Source of the DNA: Clostridium aciditolerans | GTDB taxonomy: Bacteria > Bacillota > Clostridia > Clostridiales > Clostridiaceae | Direction: 5' to 3' | DNA length: 64,000 nt | Assembly: GCF_016316925.1 (NCBI RefSeq) | Contig: NZ_JAEEGB010000041.1 | Location: 17,247 to 81,246 of the forward strand | Notes under the pieces: model-generated | The model's database searches: none | The model's input: only the letters and a program-made list of their open reading frames with translations | What the model was told of the DNA's origin: nothing | Shown: in pieces, positions 8,808 to 18,213 of the stretch | Numbering within the stretch: position 1 is the stretch's first letter | Layout: each line of letters opens with the position of its first letter | Position numbers and translations under genes: made by a program

Positions 8808-10245
8808 TATAGAAAATGAAGTATATAAAAAAAGATGGATAATTCTATTTACAGTTTTATCTGCAACATTCATGGCTACATTAGACGGTAGTATTGTTAA
8901 CGTAGCGCTGCCAAATATGTCAGATAAATTAAATGTTAGTATGGCGGCTATTGAATGGGTAGTTACTAGTTTCCTAATAACTATTGCAGCTACAATCTTA
9001 ATATTTGGAAGACTTGGTGATATAAAAGGAAAGACAAAGGTCTTCAGGTTTGGGGTAGTTCTCTTTACTTTAGGTTCATTATTATGCGGGTTTACAAATT
9101 CGCTGCCAGTACTTGTGGCAGCAAGAGTAATACAAGCTATAGGGGCCGCTGCTACTATGGCTACTAACCAGGGAATTATAACTCAGGTTTTCCCTCCAAC
9201 TGAGAGGGGAAGAGCACTTGGAATTTTAGGAACCTTCGTTGCCTTAGGTGCTATGGCAGGTCCTCCACTAGGTGGTATGATTGTTTCAGCTGTAAGTTGG
9301 AAGTATATATTTTTAATAAATGTACCAATAGGAATAGTTGTTTTTATACTTACAATAAAGGTGTTTCCAAAATCAAATACAGTGCTTAATGAAAAGCTTG
9401 ATGTAAAAGGCTCCTGTTTATTTACTGTTTCCACTGTATTATTATTTGGAGCATTAGTTCAAGGGCAAAGCACTGGGTACGATAGCCCAATAATGATTTC
9501 TGCTTTTGTTATTGCATTTATATCTTTTATAATCTTTATTGCTGTAGAAAGAAAAATGGAACTACCACTGCTCCAATTGAAAATTTTTAATAACAGTTTA
9601 TTTTCAATAAGTATAATATGTGCCTTTATTTCCTTTATTGCAATCAGTGCATCAAATATAATACTGCCTTTTTATTTTCAAGATGTACTAAAGCTTTCTC
9701 CAGCGGCCACCGGACTTTTTATGATGGTGTCTCCAATTGTCTTAGCAGTAGTAGCTCCTTTTAGTGGTTATTTATCAGATAAGATTGGGTCAGAGATTCT
9801 TACAGTAATAGGACTTTCATTTACAAGTTTAGGATTATTGCTTATATCTACTTTAAATGTGAAATCTCCAGTTGTTATGTTAATGGTTTATATAGTAATT
9901 ATGACCATAGGAAATGGAATGTTCCAGTCACCTAATAATTCTCTAATAATGTCCACAGTTCCAAAGGACAAACTTGGTATTGCAGGAAGTGTAAATGCAC
10001 TTATTAGAAATCTTGGAATGGTTGTGGGAACTTCTCTTGCAACTCTTTTACTATACAATAGAATGAGTCACAAGATTGGGTACAGAGTAGTTGACTATAT
10101 AAAAGGCAGAGAAGATGTATTTATTTATGGAATGAGATACGTGTATTTATCTGCAGCAGTTATGTGTTTAATCGGAGTTGCGATAACTGCATTTAGATTA
10201 TATAATAGCAAAAAAGCTGGAAAAGAAAGTGCAATTTTAAATTAA
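8800..10245 (+). CDS. MFS multidrug exporter, DHA2 (EmrB/QacA) family
   Basis: 481-residue, 14-helix drug/proton antiporter starting at TTG behind AAAGGATG inside the MarR gene. Motif D1-like ATLDGSIVNVALPNM lies near residue 27, motif A is GRLGDIKGKTKVFRFG near residue 67, and motif C is the Gly-rich GTFVALGAMAGPPLGG near residue 145. Motif A was read directly; helix count is by hydrophobicity. The partner MarR gene implies induction by a substrate drug. The actual substrate cannot be predicted. Confidence 0.93.
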   Translation: MNNIENEVYKKRWIILFTVLSATFMATLDGSIVNVALPNMSDKLNVSMAAIEWVVTSFLITIAATILIFGRLGDIKGKTKVFRFGVVLFTLGSLLCGFTNSLPVLVAARVIQAIGAAATMATNQGIITQVFPPTERGRALGILGTFVALGAMAGPPLGGMIVSAVSWKYIFLINVPIGIVVFILTIKVFPKSNTVLNEKLDVKGSCLFTVSTVLLFGALVQGQSTGYDSPIMISAFVIAFISFIIFIAVERKMELPLLQLKIFNNSLFSISIICAFISFIAISASNIILPFYFQDVLKLSPAATGLFMMVSPIVLAVVAPFSGYLSDKIGSEILTVIGLSFTSLGLLLISTLNVKSPVVMLMVYIVIMTIGNGMFQSPNNSLIMSTVPKDKLGIAGSVNALIRNLGMVVGTSLATLLLYNRMSHKIGYRVVDYIKGREDVFIYGMRYVYLSAAVMCLIGVAITAFRLYNSKKAGKESAILN

Positions 10246-10396
10246 CTATTTAGAAGCTTAATCAATTTTTGTCCACCTATGTTAAAACTTACATTTGAAA
10301 TTGTCCAAGATCTTATACATAATGGTTATATTCCTGTTTAAACTTATATGGGTATGAATAGAAGCCTGTTACGTATAAAATCTAGGAGGAAATCTT

Positions 10397-11470
10397 ATGT
10401 CTAATAAAAAAAGATTATTGCCAGTTCTTTTAGCTGGAGTTACTATTTCTATAATTCTTATTACATCATTTATTGTTTTTCACAAATACAATAAAGAAAA
10501 GATGGCAGTAACAACATCTACTAATAAAGATAAAACTGTCCTAGCATTTACAACCTACTACTATCCAGAGGATAAATCCTCTTATAATCAAATGGTGGAA
10601 AATACTAGCTCAATAAATAATATAGCAACAGATACTTATACTATCGACAATAAAGGTAATTTATCTGGCAATGTTCCAAAAGAACAGATTGCATACGCTA
10701 ATGATAATAAAATTAAGCCTTTAGCTATGATAACTAATAAATTTAATGCTGATTTAGCAAAAACTTTGCTTGAAAATCCTGCTAATAGAAAGCTTTTAAT
10801 AAATAATATCTTGAATACCTTAAAAACAAATAACTATAAAGGTGTAAATATAGATTTTGAAAATGTCTATTACTACGACAGAGATTACTATACAAGCTTT
10901 TTGAAGGAACTTTATGAAGAACTCAACCCAAAAGGTTTTACTGTTACAGCTTCGGTGCCAGCAAAAATCAAAGATGATTCTAAAGCTCCTTGGGTTGGTG
11001 CTTATGATTATAAAGAAATTGCAAAATATACAGATGAAGTTATATTAATGACCTACGATGAACATTCTCTAGACGGTGCTGCTGGACCTGTTGCTTCGAT
11101 TAACTGGGTAAAAAGTGTTATTAAATATGCTTCTTCTAATATACCAACCTCTAAAATAGTTTTAGGAGTTGCGAGCTACGGATATGATTGGTCTTCTAAG
11201 GGCTCAAAAGCTTATGGAATTGACGCAATATATAAATTAGCAGAAACCAATAATGCAGAAATTAAATGGAATGATGCATATAAAAGCCCATTCTTTAATT
11301 ATAAAGATAAGGCAGGAGTTAGTCATACTGTATGGTTTGAAAATAGTACAAGCCTTTCTTACAAATTGGATATTGTTAATGATAACAATTTAGCTGGTAT
11401 AGCTATCTGGAGACTTGGTCTTGAAAATGAGGATTATTGGTCAACTATTAAGGCAAAGTTAAATAAATAG
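10397..11470 (+). CDS. membrane-anchored GH18-family glycoside hydrolase
   Basis: 357-residue exported protein with an N-terminal membrane anchor (about residues 8-28) and a single GH18 (beta/alpha)8 domain. The catalytic motif is GVNIDFEN at 149-156 with the acid Glu155. Other family features are LMTYDEHS and the final W in IAIWRLGLENEDYW. There are no LysM repeats, unlike SleL/YaaH spore-cortex enzymes. The domain is closest in style to YdhD/SleL-like GH18 proteins that cleave peptidoglycan N-acetylglucosaminyl bonds, although chitinase activity is also possible. The start has AGGAGGAAATCTT. It is monocistronic with its own terminator. Confidence 0.88.
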   Translation: MSNKKRLLPVLLAGVTISIILITSFIVFHKYNKEKMAVTTSTNKDKTVLAFTTYYYPEDKSSYNQMVENTSSINNIATDTYTIDNKGNLSGNVPKEQIAYANDNKIKPLAMITNKFNADLAKTLLENPANRKLLINNILNTLKTNNYKGVNIDFENVYYYDRDYYTSFLKELYEELNPKGFTVTASVPAKIKDDSKAPWVGAYDYKEIAKYTDEVILMTYDEHSLDGAAGPVASINWVKSVIKYASSNIPTSKIVLGVASYGYDWSSKGSKAYGIDAIYKLAETNNAEIKWNDAYKSPFFNYKDKAGVSHTVWFENSTSLSYKLDIVNDNNLAGIAIWRLGLENEDYWSTIKAKLNK

Positions 11471-11476
11471 TTATAA

Positions 11477-11510
11477 AAACTCAGGGAAGTTATTTTCCTG
11501 AGTTTTTTTA
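11477..11510 (+). terminator. rho-independent terminator after GH18 gene
   Basis: Stem aaaactcagg...cctgagtttt followed by T-run. Confidence 0.9.
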
Positions 11511-11661
11511 CTGTCAAGTATAAATAATTCGTCTTTTAAAAAACAGGCATAAAAGACTAATAAAATAATATAAATATGGTAAAATTAGTTAATGAAAATC
11601 ATCAAGTAGTGCATAAGAAAAGTATAGATTTGAACTAAAAACTATTACGAGGTGATATAAA

Positions 11662-12327
11662 ATGATCGTTGAAGATATTAATTATCCTTCTGACTCTGAG
11701 GTTAAAAAGGCATTAGTGGATATCGGACGAAGAATATATGAAAAAGGGTTTGTAGCAGCTAATGATGGAAATATTAGTTGCAAAGTTGATCCTAATACCA
11801 TATGGATAACTCCGACAGGTGTTTCTAAAGGTTTTATGACCTCTGATATGATGATAAAAATGAACTTGGATGGGAAAATAATAGCTGGAAAATTGAAACC
11901 ATCATCTGAATTTAAAATGCATTTGCGTGTTTATAAAGAAAATCCAGAGGTTATGGCAGTTATGCATGCGCATCCGCCTATCGCTACTTCCTTTGCAATT
12001 GCTGGAATTAGTTTAGATAAGGCGATTCTTCCGGAGGCAGTTGTTCAATTGGGTTCAGTTCCAGTAGCTCCTTATGCTACCCCTGGATCACAAGGTGTTC
12101 CTGATTCGATTGCACCATATTGTAAAACATATAATGGTGTGCTTTTGGCTAATCATGGTGCGCTAAGCTGGGGCAGGGATATATATGAGGCTTATTATAG
12201 AATGGAATCAATTGAATATTATGCTAGTGTGCTTATGTATACAGGTTATATAATTGGAAAGCAAAATAAACTGTCACCTAGTCAGGTTGAAGAACTATTG
12301 GATATCAGATCAAATTTAAAACATTAG
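11662..12327 (+). CDS. class II (FucA/AraD-type) aldolase, probable 5-deoxy/methylthio-ribulose-1-P aldolase
   Basis: 221-residue zinc-dependent aldolase. NDGNISC (34-40) and TPTGVSKG bind the phosphate, Glu83 in PSSEFKMH is the catalytic acid/base, and His102, His104 (MHAHPP) and His165 (NHGALSWG) are the zinc ligands. The family cleaves ketose-1-phosphates to DHAP and an aldehyde. Alone it would be called L-fuculose-phosphate aldolase. The nearby methylthioribose kinase and isomerase genes instead suggest it cleaves 5-methylthioribulose-1-P or 5-deoxyribulose-1-P, as in the DHAP shunt. The start is ATG behind GAGGTGATATAAA. A convergent lipoprotein gene separates it from the importer genes, so it has its own promoter. 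Fold and chemistry are secure; the substrate is inferred. Confidence 0.88.
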   Translation: MIVEDINYPSDSEVKKALVDIGRRIYEKGFVAANDGNISCKVDPNTIWITPTGVSKGFMTSDMMIKMNLDGKIIAGKLKPSSEFKMHLRVYKENPEVMAVMHAHPPIATSFAIAGISLDKAILPEAVVQLGSVPVAPYATPGSQGVPDSIAPYCKTYNGVLLANHGALSWGRDIYEAYYRMESIEYYASVLMYTGYIIGKQNKLSPSQVEELLDIRSNLKH

Positions 12328-12353
12328 GAACTAATTAAAAACCCTAGAAATTT

Positions 12354-12383
12354 AAGACTGTACATAAATTTGTGTACAGTCTT
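12354..12383. terminator. bidirectional terminator
   Basis: Stem aagactgtaca / tgtacagtctt lies between the convergent aldolase and lipoprotein genes and can serve both. Confidence 0.85.
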
Positions 12384-12831
12384 ATTGCTGTACGTTTTTT
12401 AATTCAATTGTTTGTATTTTTCCATCAATATTTATATTAACTTTTATCCTTTCATCTTTTTGTTCTATTGCTATGCCAGAACCACTGGATTTAAGAGTAT
12501 AAGTTTTTTCAATTGGATGAGTGCTATCAAAGTTATTGGTTAGTTTTCCTCCTCCAGCACTACTTTCATAAGATATTTCTAAATGTTTTACTGAAAGTAA
12601 TTCGGATGGATTTTTCTTATAGGTTACTGTTAATGTGGTATTAGATTCACTTTTATAATCCGTCTTGTCGTTGTCTTCCTTGAATATGCCTACAGCATCT
12701 ACTCTGTATTCAGCCGTCCAAAATTCATTTTCTCCCCTGTAAATATAATTATGCTTAATGACCTGCTTGTTTGAACAACCTGTAATTATCAGCAACATTA
12801 TAATAATCAAAACACTGATTGTTTTCCTCAA
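12382..12831 (-). CDS. putative lipoprotein of unknown function
   Basis: 149 residues, TTG start behind GGGGGAGTG. A lipoprotein signal (LIIIMLLIITGC, Cys19) is followed by a polar, beta-rich mature domain with no recognised family. It should be anchored on the outer face of the membrane. It lies on the opposite strand between the aldolase and the importer genes and interrupts that metabolic cluster. I see no functional link to them. Confidence 0.75.
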   Translation of the reverse strand: MRKTISVLIIIMLLIITGCSNKQVIKHNYIYRGENEFWTAEYRVDAVGIFKEDNDKTDYKSESNTTLTVTYKKNPSELLSVKHLEISYESSAGGGKLTNNFDSTHPIEKTYTLKSSGSGIAIEQKDERIKVNINIDGKIQTIELKNVQQ

Positions 12832-13068
12832 TTTTCACTCCCCCAATAAGATTAATAACTACGTCATAAGCTTTACGATTGTCCATTTACTTTATTATAC
12901 AGAATACCATTATGGATCACAAATATTTGACATAAACTGTCCACTATCTATTCTCAACTATTAATTTTCTTCTTCTATAAAAAACTAGATTATATTTTTA
13001 GTTAGAAACTCTATAATGTGTTAAATCATGAATAATAATACAATTAGTATATGCAAATAAAGGTATAT

Positions 13069-13097
13069 TTGTTAACTGGAATTAATAAAATTATTAT
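13069..13097 (+). promoter_or_regulatory. probable sigma-A promoter of the importer/mtnK/mtnA operon
   Basis: TTGTTA (13069-13074), 17-base spacer, TATTAT (13092-13097), 42 bases before the start codon. No S-box, T-box or other known riboswitch is visible upstream. Confidence 0.55.
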
Positions 13098-13139
13098 GTA
13101 TAGACAAGGCATAAAATAAAAAAAGGGGGACAGGTTTTT

Positions 13140-14285
13140 ATGAAAAAGATTCTAGCTTTGACATTAACAGCTTTAATGTGTATATCTTTGTCTGCATGCG
13201 GTGGTGGACAAACTTCAACTCAAACTTCAACGGATTCTGCACCAAAAGCAGGAGACACAGCTTCCTATGCTAAGGCTCTTAAAGGTAAAAGGGTTGCAGT
13301 TGTTCGTAATCTTGCGGCAGGTGATCATACACAACAATTTTTAGATGGTTGTGTATCGGAGGGTAAAGCACTTGGTTTTACGGTTGATACTTTCGTAACA
13401 GATGGTGATGATGCTAAAACTCAGGAGGTTACAGCTCAATGTATTCAAAAAGGATATGATGGACTAATAGTTTCCCACGCTCAGTTATCTTATGCGTATA
13501 ATATGTTAAAACCTGCTATAGATAAGGGAATGAAAGTAGTTACATTTGATAGTATGCCGCTTAAAGATGGTGATGCTAAAGGACAATTACTTGACGGTGT
13601 AACTTCAACAGCACAAGATGATAGTGCTTTAGCAAGTTTATCCCTTGGATTTATGATGGAAGAATTCGAAACGAATGGTGGAAAGTATCCTATGAAAGTC
13701 TTAAAGACATTCATGGGCCCTGGTATACCTCCCCTAGATAGACGTAATGTTGTTTATACAAAATTAGAAAAAGAAGGTAAGATTAAAACAGTTGAAGTAA
13801 TTGCTCCGTCAGATACAGCAAATGTTCGTGGTGATATGACTAATAAGACTGCTGCTATTCTTCCTAAGTATCCAAAAGGATCTGTAGATGCTATTTGGGG
13901 CTGCTATGATGAGCTTGCAAAAGGCGTACTGCAAGCATTAAACGATGCTAAAAGAACAGATATTCCTATGTATACAATCGATATATCTAATGATGATATT
14001 CAATTAATGCTTAAAAATAAAGAGGTATGGAAATCCACAGCTGCTGTTGACCCTAAATTAATTGGTATTGTTGATACTAGATTACTAGCTAAGAAATTCT
14101 TAAATTTAGAAACTCCACAGTATTATAACCTAAATGCAAATTTAGTTAAAACTTCACAGTTATCTTCAAATATAAGCATGACAAATCTCAAAACAGTTAT
14201 TAATGGTTGGGGCGATTCTAATGCAAAAGAAGGTGCACTTAACGAGCCTTGGATGGATGAAGTAAAAAAGGTAAACGGTAAGTAA
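13140..14285 (+). CDS. sugar-type ABC transporter substrate-binding lipoprotein
   Basis: 381-residue lipoprotein of the periplasmic-binding-protein-like (ribose-binding type) fold. Signal peptide and lipobox (ISLSAC, Cys20) precede a Gly/Ser/Thr linker, then two alternating domains with segments such as GYDGLIVSHAQ, KVVTFDSMP, VDAIWGCYDELAKGVLQAL and PMYTIDISNDD. It captures a sugar outside the membrane for the importer encoded by the next two genes. Downstream MtnK and MtnA suggest the ligand is methylthioribose or 5-deoxyribose; that is inference. First gene of a five-gene run. Confidence 0.9.
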   Translation: MKKILALTLTALMCISLSACGGGQTSTQTSTDSAPKAGDTASYAKALKGKRVAVVRNLAAGDHTQQFLDGCVSEGKALGFTVDTFVTDGDDAKTQEVTAQCIQKGYDGLIVSHAQLSYAYNMLKPAIDKGMKVVTFDSMPLKDGDAKGQLLDGVTSTAQDDSALASLSLGFMMEEFETNGGKYPMKVLKTFMGPGIPPLDRRNVVYTKLEKEGKIKTVEVIAPSDTANVRGDMTNKTAAILPKYPKGSVDAIWGCYDELAKGVLQALNDAKRTDIPMYTIDISNDDIQLMLKNKEVWKSTAAVDPKLIGIVDTRLLAKKFLNLETPQYYNLNANLVKTSQLSSNISMTNLKTVINGWGDSNAKEGALNEPWMDEVKKVNGK

Positions 14286-14332
14286 CCTCAAAGATGACAA
14301 GTATTATCTAATTATATGTGAGGGTGAAGCGA

Positions 14333-15868
14333 ATGGATAAAATTAAACTGGAAATGAAAAATGTTTCTATCGAATTTCCAGGGGTTAAAGCTTTATCTAA
14401 CGTTAATTTCAACCTTGAGGGTGGAACAATCCATGCGCTTATTGGTGCGAATGGTGCAGGCAAGTCAACTTTAATGAAAGTTCTAGCAGGTGCTAATTCA
14501 AATTACACAGGAGAGATTTTTATAGATGGGGAATCGGTTGAAATCCGGTCCCCTAAAGATGCAAAAAATCTTGGCATTGAGATTGTATTCCAGGAGGTAG
14601 ATACGGCTTTAATTCCTTATCTTACTGTTGCAGAGAATGTTATGTTTGGTTACATTGTAAACAAAATGGAAAGAAAACATTTGGTTAATTGGAATGAAAT
14701 ACGGGCAGCAGCCAGTGATATTCTAAAAAAATTAAATTTGGAACTTGATGTTAGACGGTTAACTTCAGACTTGACCTTGTCAGAAAAACAGATGGTGCTT
14801 ATTGCCAGATGTGTAGTTGAAAAATGTAGAGTATTAATTTTGGACGAGCCTACTGCTCCTTTGTCTGATTCAGAAACGAAAGAATTATTTAGGATCGTTC
14901 GTCAATTAGCAAAAGAGGATGTATCTGTAGTATTTATATCACATAGAATTAGTGAATTATTCGAAATCTGTGATTCAATCACTATAATGCGTGATGGCCA
15001 AGTTGTTAACAGTATGCCTATTACGGAAAAATTAGAGCAGAGTAAAGTGATTGAATTGATGCTCGGTCAAAAGATTACTGATCAATATATAAAAAAACAA
15101 GCTGCTATTGGTCCTACATTATTAGAAGTGAAAAACCTTACAGAGATAAATAATCTGGTTAAGAACATAAACCTAACAATCAATAAAGGAGAGATAGTTG
15201 GAATAGCAGGTTTAGTTGGTGCTGGAAAAACTGAACTTTGCAAAACACTATTTGGTGCCTTAAAGCAAAAAAATGGAACTATAAAATTAAATGGTAAAGA
15301 AGTTAAATATAAAGATCCAAATGGAGCGGTAAAATGCGGATTTGCTCTTGTCCCGGAAGAAAGGCGAAAGGAAGGCGTATTAATTACTGATCCTATATAT
15401 CGTAATATTAGTATTGCAGCTATAAAAAAATATGTCAAAGTTCTTTCAATAGTAGATAAAAATAAAGAAAAGAAGGATGCCCGTACAATGATTGCTAACC
15501 TTGGAATTAAGACACCATCAGCGAATCAAATAGTTGCATTATTGTCCGGTGGTAATCAACAGAAGGTAGTACTAGGAAAATGGTTGAATTCTGAATCAGA
15601 AATCTATATTTTTGATGAGCCAACGAAAGGTATTGACGTTGGTGCAAAACGTGAAATGTATGAACTAATTGAACGATTGGCAGCACAAGGGAAAGGTATA
15701 TTATATGCAACTTGTGAATTTCAAGAAATACTATCAATTGCAGACAGAGTATATGTAATGTTTGATGGGGAGATTATTAAAGAATTGGACAAGGTATCAG
15801 ATATTGATGAGAAAGAACTGCTATATTATTCAATGGGGGGAGAATCAAATGAAAGAAGAAATAGTTGA
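14333..15868 (+). CDS. sugar ABC transporter ATPase (RbsA-like, two ATPase domains)
   Basis: Fused double ATPase of the ribose/galactose (CUT2) importer class, 511 residues from the ATG at 14333. That start has AGGGTGA in place; an in-frame GTG 15 bases upstream is less likely. Domain 1 has Walker A GANGAGKST, the degenerate signature LTLSEKQM and Walker B LILDEPTAPLS. Domain 2 has GLVGAGKTE, LSGGNQQKVVLGKWL and IFDEPTKGIDVGAK. The asymmetric sites, one with a degenerate signature, are normal for RbsA-like proteins. The stop overlaps the permease start by 20 bases. Confidence 0.93.
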   Translation: MDKIKLEMKNVSIEFPGVKALSNVNFNLEGGTIHALIGANGAGKSTLMKVLAGANSNYTGEIFIDGESVEIRSPKDAKNLGIEIVFQEVDTALIPYLTVAENVMFGYIVNKMERKHLVNWNEIRAAASDILKKLNLELDVRRLTSDLTLSEKQMVLIARCVVEKCRVLILDEPTAPLSDSETKELFRIVRQLAKEDVSVVFISHRISELFEICDSITIMRDGQVVNSMPITEKLEQSKVIELMLGQKITDQYIKKQAAIGPTLLEVKNLTEINNLVKNINLTINKGEIVGIAGLVGAGKTELCKTLFGALKQKNGTIKLNGKEVKYKDPNGAVKCGFALVPEERRKEGVLITDPIYRNISIAAIKKYVKVLSIVDKNKEKKDARTMIANLGIKTPSANQIVALLSGGNQQKVVLGKWLNSESEIYIFDEPTKGIDVGAKREMYELIERLAAQGKGILYATCEFQEILSIADRVYVMFDGEIIKELDKVSDIDEKELLYYSMGGESNERRNS

Positions 15869-16865
15869 AGATAAGAAGAAAAGCAAGTCTTTAATGAAAT
15901 TTATTACTAAATGGGGTACTTTCATAACAATAGTAATTCTATTCGTATTCTTTACCTTTGCCAACTGGAATAGCGCTAAAAATTCAAGTATTTTCTTAAC
16001 TTATGATAACATGATAACCATTGTCAGAAGCATATCAATTACAGCAATTATCGCAATAGGATTGACTTATTCGTTAACTGTCAATGGAATGGACTTATCA
16101 ATTGGTGCTAATGCGAACTTTGCAGACTTTTTAGTTATGTCAATGTTTGTTTGGCACAGTATGGGTATATGCACATCTATTGTTCTATCTATAGTGATTT
16201 GTTTAGTTATTGGATTGATTAACAGTTTTCTAATAGTAAAAATGAAGATACCAGATATGGTTGCAGCACTATCTACAATGTTTATGTTTCAAGGCGTTGC
16301 AATGACATATTCAAATGGTGGGGCTATTACTGAGCGTATGATGATGAAAGGTGGTAAGGCTGCTTTAGGTTTAGTACCACCTGCATTTAGAGGTTTAGGT
16401 AAGGAGCCTTGGATTATTGTAATCATGCTCATAGTAGTCATATTTGCACATTTCTTTTTAAACTACACTAAGTATGGAAGATATATGTACGCAGTTGGAG
16501 GCAATCCCGAAGCGGCAAGGTTATCAGGTATTCCTGTTAATAAATATAGAATACTGGCATACTTATTGTCTGCAAGTTTTGCAGCATTAGGAGGTATATT
16601 GATTGCTGCAAGAGTTGGTACAGCTCAGGTTAACGCTGGCGCTGCATATTTAATGCCTTCGGTGGCAGCGGCATATATCGGATTCTCCGTTGCTGGAGCA
16701 GGCAAACCTAACGCATTAGGTACCTTGGCAGGAGCGGTATTGGTAGGCATGCTGGAAAACGGGTTAATTATGATGTCTGTTCCATATTATGCAATGGATA
16801 TTATAAAGGGTGCGGTACTCGCAATAGCTTTAGCACTTACTTACGCTACTAAAAAAGAGACTTAG
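15849..16865 (+). CDS. sugar ABC transporter permease (RbsC-like)
   Basis: 338-residue permease of the branched-chain-amino-acid/ribose family with about 9-10 helices and the motifs LTVNGMDLSIGAN and AVGGNPEAARLSGIPVNKYR (the coupling-loop region of RbsC relatives). The start is the ATG at 15849 (MKEEIVEDKKK) behind GGGGGGAG within the ATPase gene; a longer in-frame start at 15762 would overlap the ATPase further and has no site. Only one permease gene is present, so it probably homodimerises. Confidence 0.92.
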   Translation: MKEEIVEDKKKSKSLMKFITKWGTFITIVILFVFFTFANWNSAKNSSIFLTYDNMITIVRSISITAIIAIGLTYSLTVNGMDLSIGANANFADFLVMSMFVWHSMGICTSIVLSIVICLVIGLINSFLIVKMKIPDMVAALSTMFMFQGVAMTYSNGGAITERMMMKGGKAALGLVPPAFRGLGKEPWIIVIMLIVVIFAHFFLNYTKYGRYMYAVGGNPEAARLSGIPVNKYRILAYLLSASFAALGGILIAARVGTAQVNAGAAYLMPSVAAAYIGFSVAGAGKPNALGTLAGAVLVGMLENGLIMMSVPYYAMDIIKGAVLAIALALTYATKKET

Positions 16866-16941
16866 CAAAGAATTTTTTGTAATTACTTATAGCGAATTTA
16901 AATAGATTTTAATATACCTAAGAAAGGAAAGGTGAAAGGTT

Positions 16942-18168
16942 ATGTCTCGATTTGGATCTTATTTTTTAATGAAAACTGAAGATGTAGGAGAATATGTTCA
17001 GGAAAAGCTTCATTATTTTGATGATGATGCGAAACTAGAATCCAAGGAAATAGGCGACGGAAATATAAATTATGTGTTCAGGATAAAAGATACTAAATCT
17101 GGCAAATCCATTGTTGTAAAACAAGCAGCAGAAGCTCTAAGAATATCAAGTGAAATGAAACTTTCTACTGATAGGGGCAGAATAGAGGCGAAGATACTGC
17201 AAATGCAAGAGAGGTATGCGCCTGGACTTGTTCCCAAAGTATATATTTACGATGAAGTAATGTGCGCAATTATTATGGAAGATATGATTGGATATGCTAT
17301 GATGCGTACTGGACTAATGAATCATGAAATATATCCAAAGTTTGCAGAACATATAACAACATTTATGGTAAATACTTTGTTGCCTACAACTGACGTAGTT
17401 ATGAACCATAAGGAAAAGAAAGAACTGGTTAAAGAATTTATTAATCCTGACCTTTGTGAAATTACAGAAGACTTAGTTTATAGTGAACCATATATTGATT
17501 ACAATCATAGAAATAATATCTTTCCGCCAGTAGCAGATTTCGTTCAGAAGGAATTATATGAAGACAAAAAGCTTCATTTGGAAGTAGCGAAATTGAAATT
17601 TGATTTTATGAATAATGCACAAGCCTTAATTCATGGTGATCTACACACAGGCTCCATATTTATAAATAAGGAACATACATTTATATTTGACCCTGAGTTT
17701 GCTTTCTTTGGGCCAATCGGATATGACGTGGGTAATGTTATTGCTAATATGTTCTTTACTTGGTGTAATGGAGATGCAACTATTGATAATAAAGAGGAAA
17801 AAGAAGAATTCTGTGGTTGGATTCTTGATACTATAGAAGAAATTGTTGATAAGTTTATAGCTAAGTTTAAAGCAAAATTTAAAGAAAGTGTAACTGAAAT
17901 AATGGCTAAAAGAGAGGGTTTTCTGGATTGGTATTTAGGAAGTGTTTTAGCTGACACTGCAGGAGTTGCGGGACTTGAATCTATTAGAAGAACTGTAGGA
18001 ATGGCTAATGTTAAAGATATTACTACGATCTCAGATCAAGATAAAAGAGCTAGAGCAGAGAAGATGGTAATTACATTGGCTAAGAACTATATAATTAATA
18101 GAGGTAAATTCAAGACTGGGGCAGATTATAGAAGGGCTATTAATGAAGTGATTGAAATGTATTCATAA
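16942..18168 (+). CDS. mtnK: S-methyl-5-thioribose kinase (or 5-deoxyribose kinase)
   Basis: 408-residue small-molecule kinase of the MtnK family. The ATP loop is GDGNINYVF (38-46), the lysine is in VVKQA (near 60), the catalytic loop is HGDLHTGSIF (231-240) and the metal-binding Asp250 is in FDPEFAFFGPIGYDVGN. These are family hallmarks. It phosphorylates methylthioribose at C1. Related kinases also accept 5-deoxyribose. The gene has an AGGAAAGGTGAAAGG site and follows the permease by 76 bases without a terminator, so the substrate appears to be imported and then trapped by phosphorylation. Confidence 0.92.
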   Translation: MSRFGSYFLMKTEDVGEYVQEKLHYFDDDAKLESKEIGDGNINYVFRIKDTKSGKSIVVKQAAEALRISSEMKLSTDRGRIEAKILQMQERYAPGLVPKVYIYDEVMCAIIMEDMIGYAMMRTGLMNHEIYPKFAEHITTFMVNTLLPTTDVVMNHKEKKELVKEFINPDLCEITEDLVYSEPYIDYNHRNNIFPPVADFVQKELYEDKKLHLEVAKLKFDFMNNAQALIHGDLHTGSIFINKEHTFIFDPEFAFFGPIGYDVGNVIANMFFTWCNGDATIDNKEEKEEFCGWILDTIEEIVDKFIAKFKAKFKESVTEIMAKREGFLDWYLGSVLADTAGVAGLESIRRTVGMANVKDITTISDQDKRARAEKMVITLAKNYIINRGKFKTGADYRRAINEVIEMYS

Positions 18169-18213
18169 ATAGAAGACCTATTGCTATAACTTATATGAAA
18201 GAAGGAAAAAAGG

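Noticed and set aside
12832-13139. Possible SAM (S-box) riboswitch before the methylthioribose operon
   Set aside because: None of the conserved S-box blocks is present; only a sigma-A type promoter could be seen.
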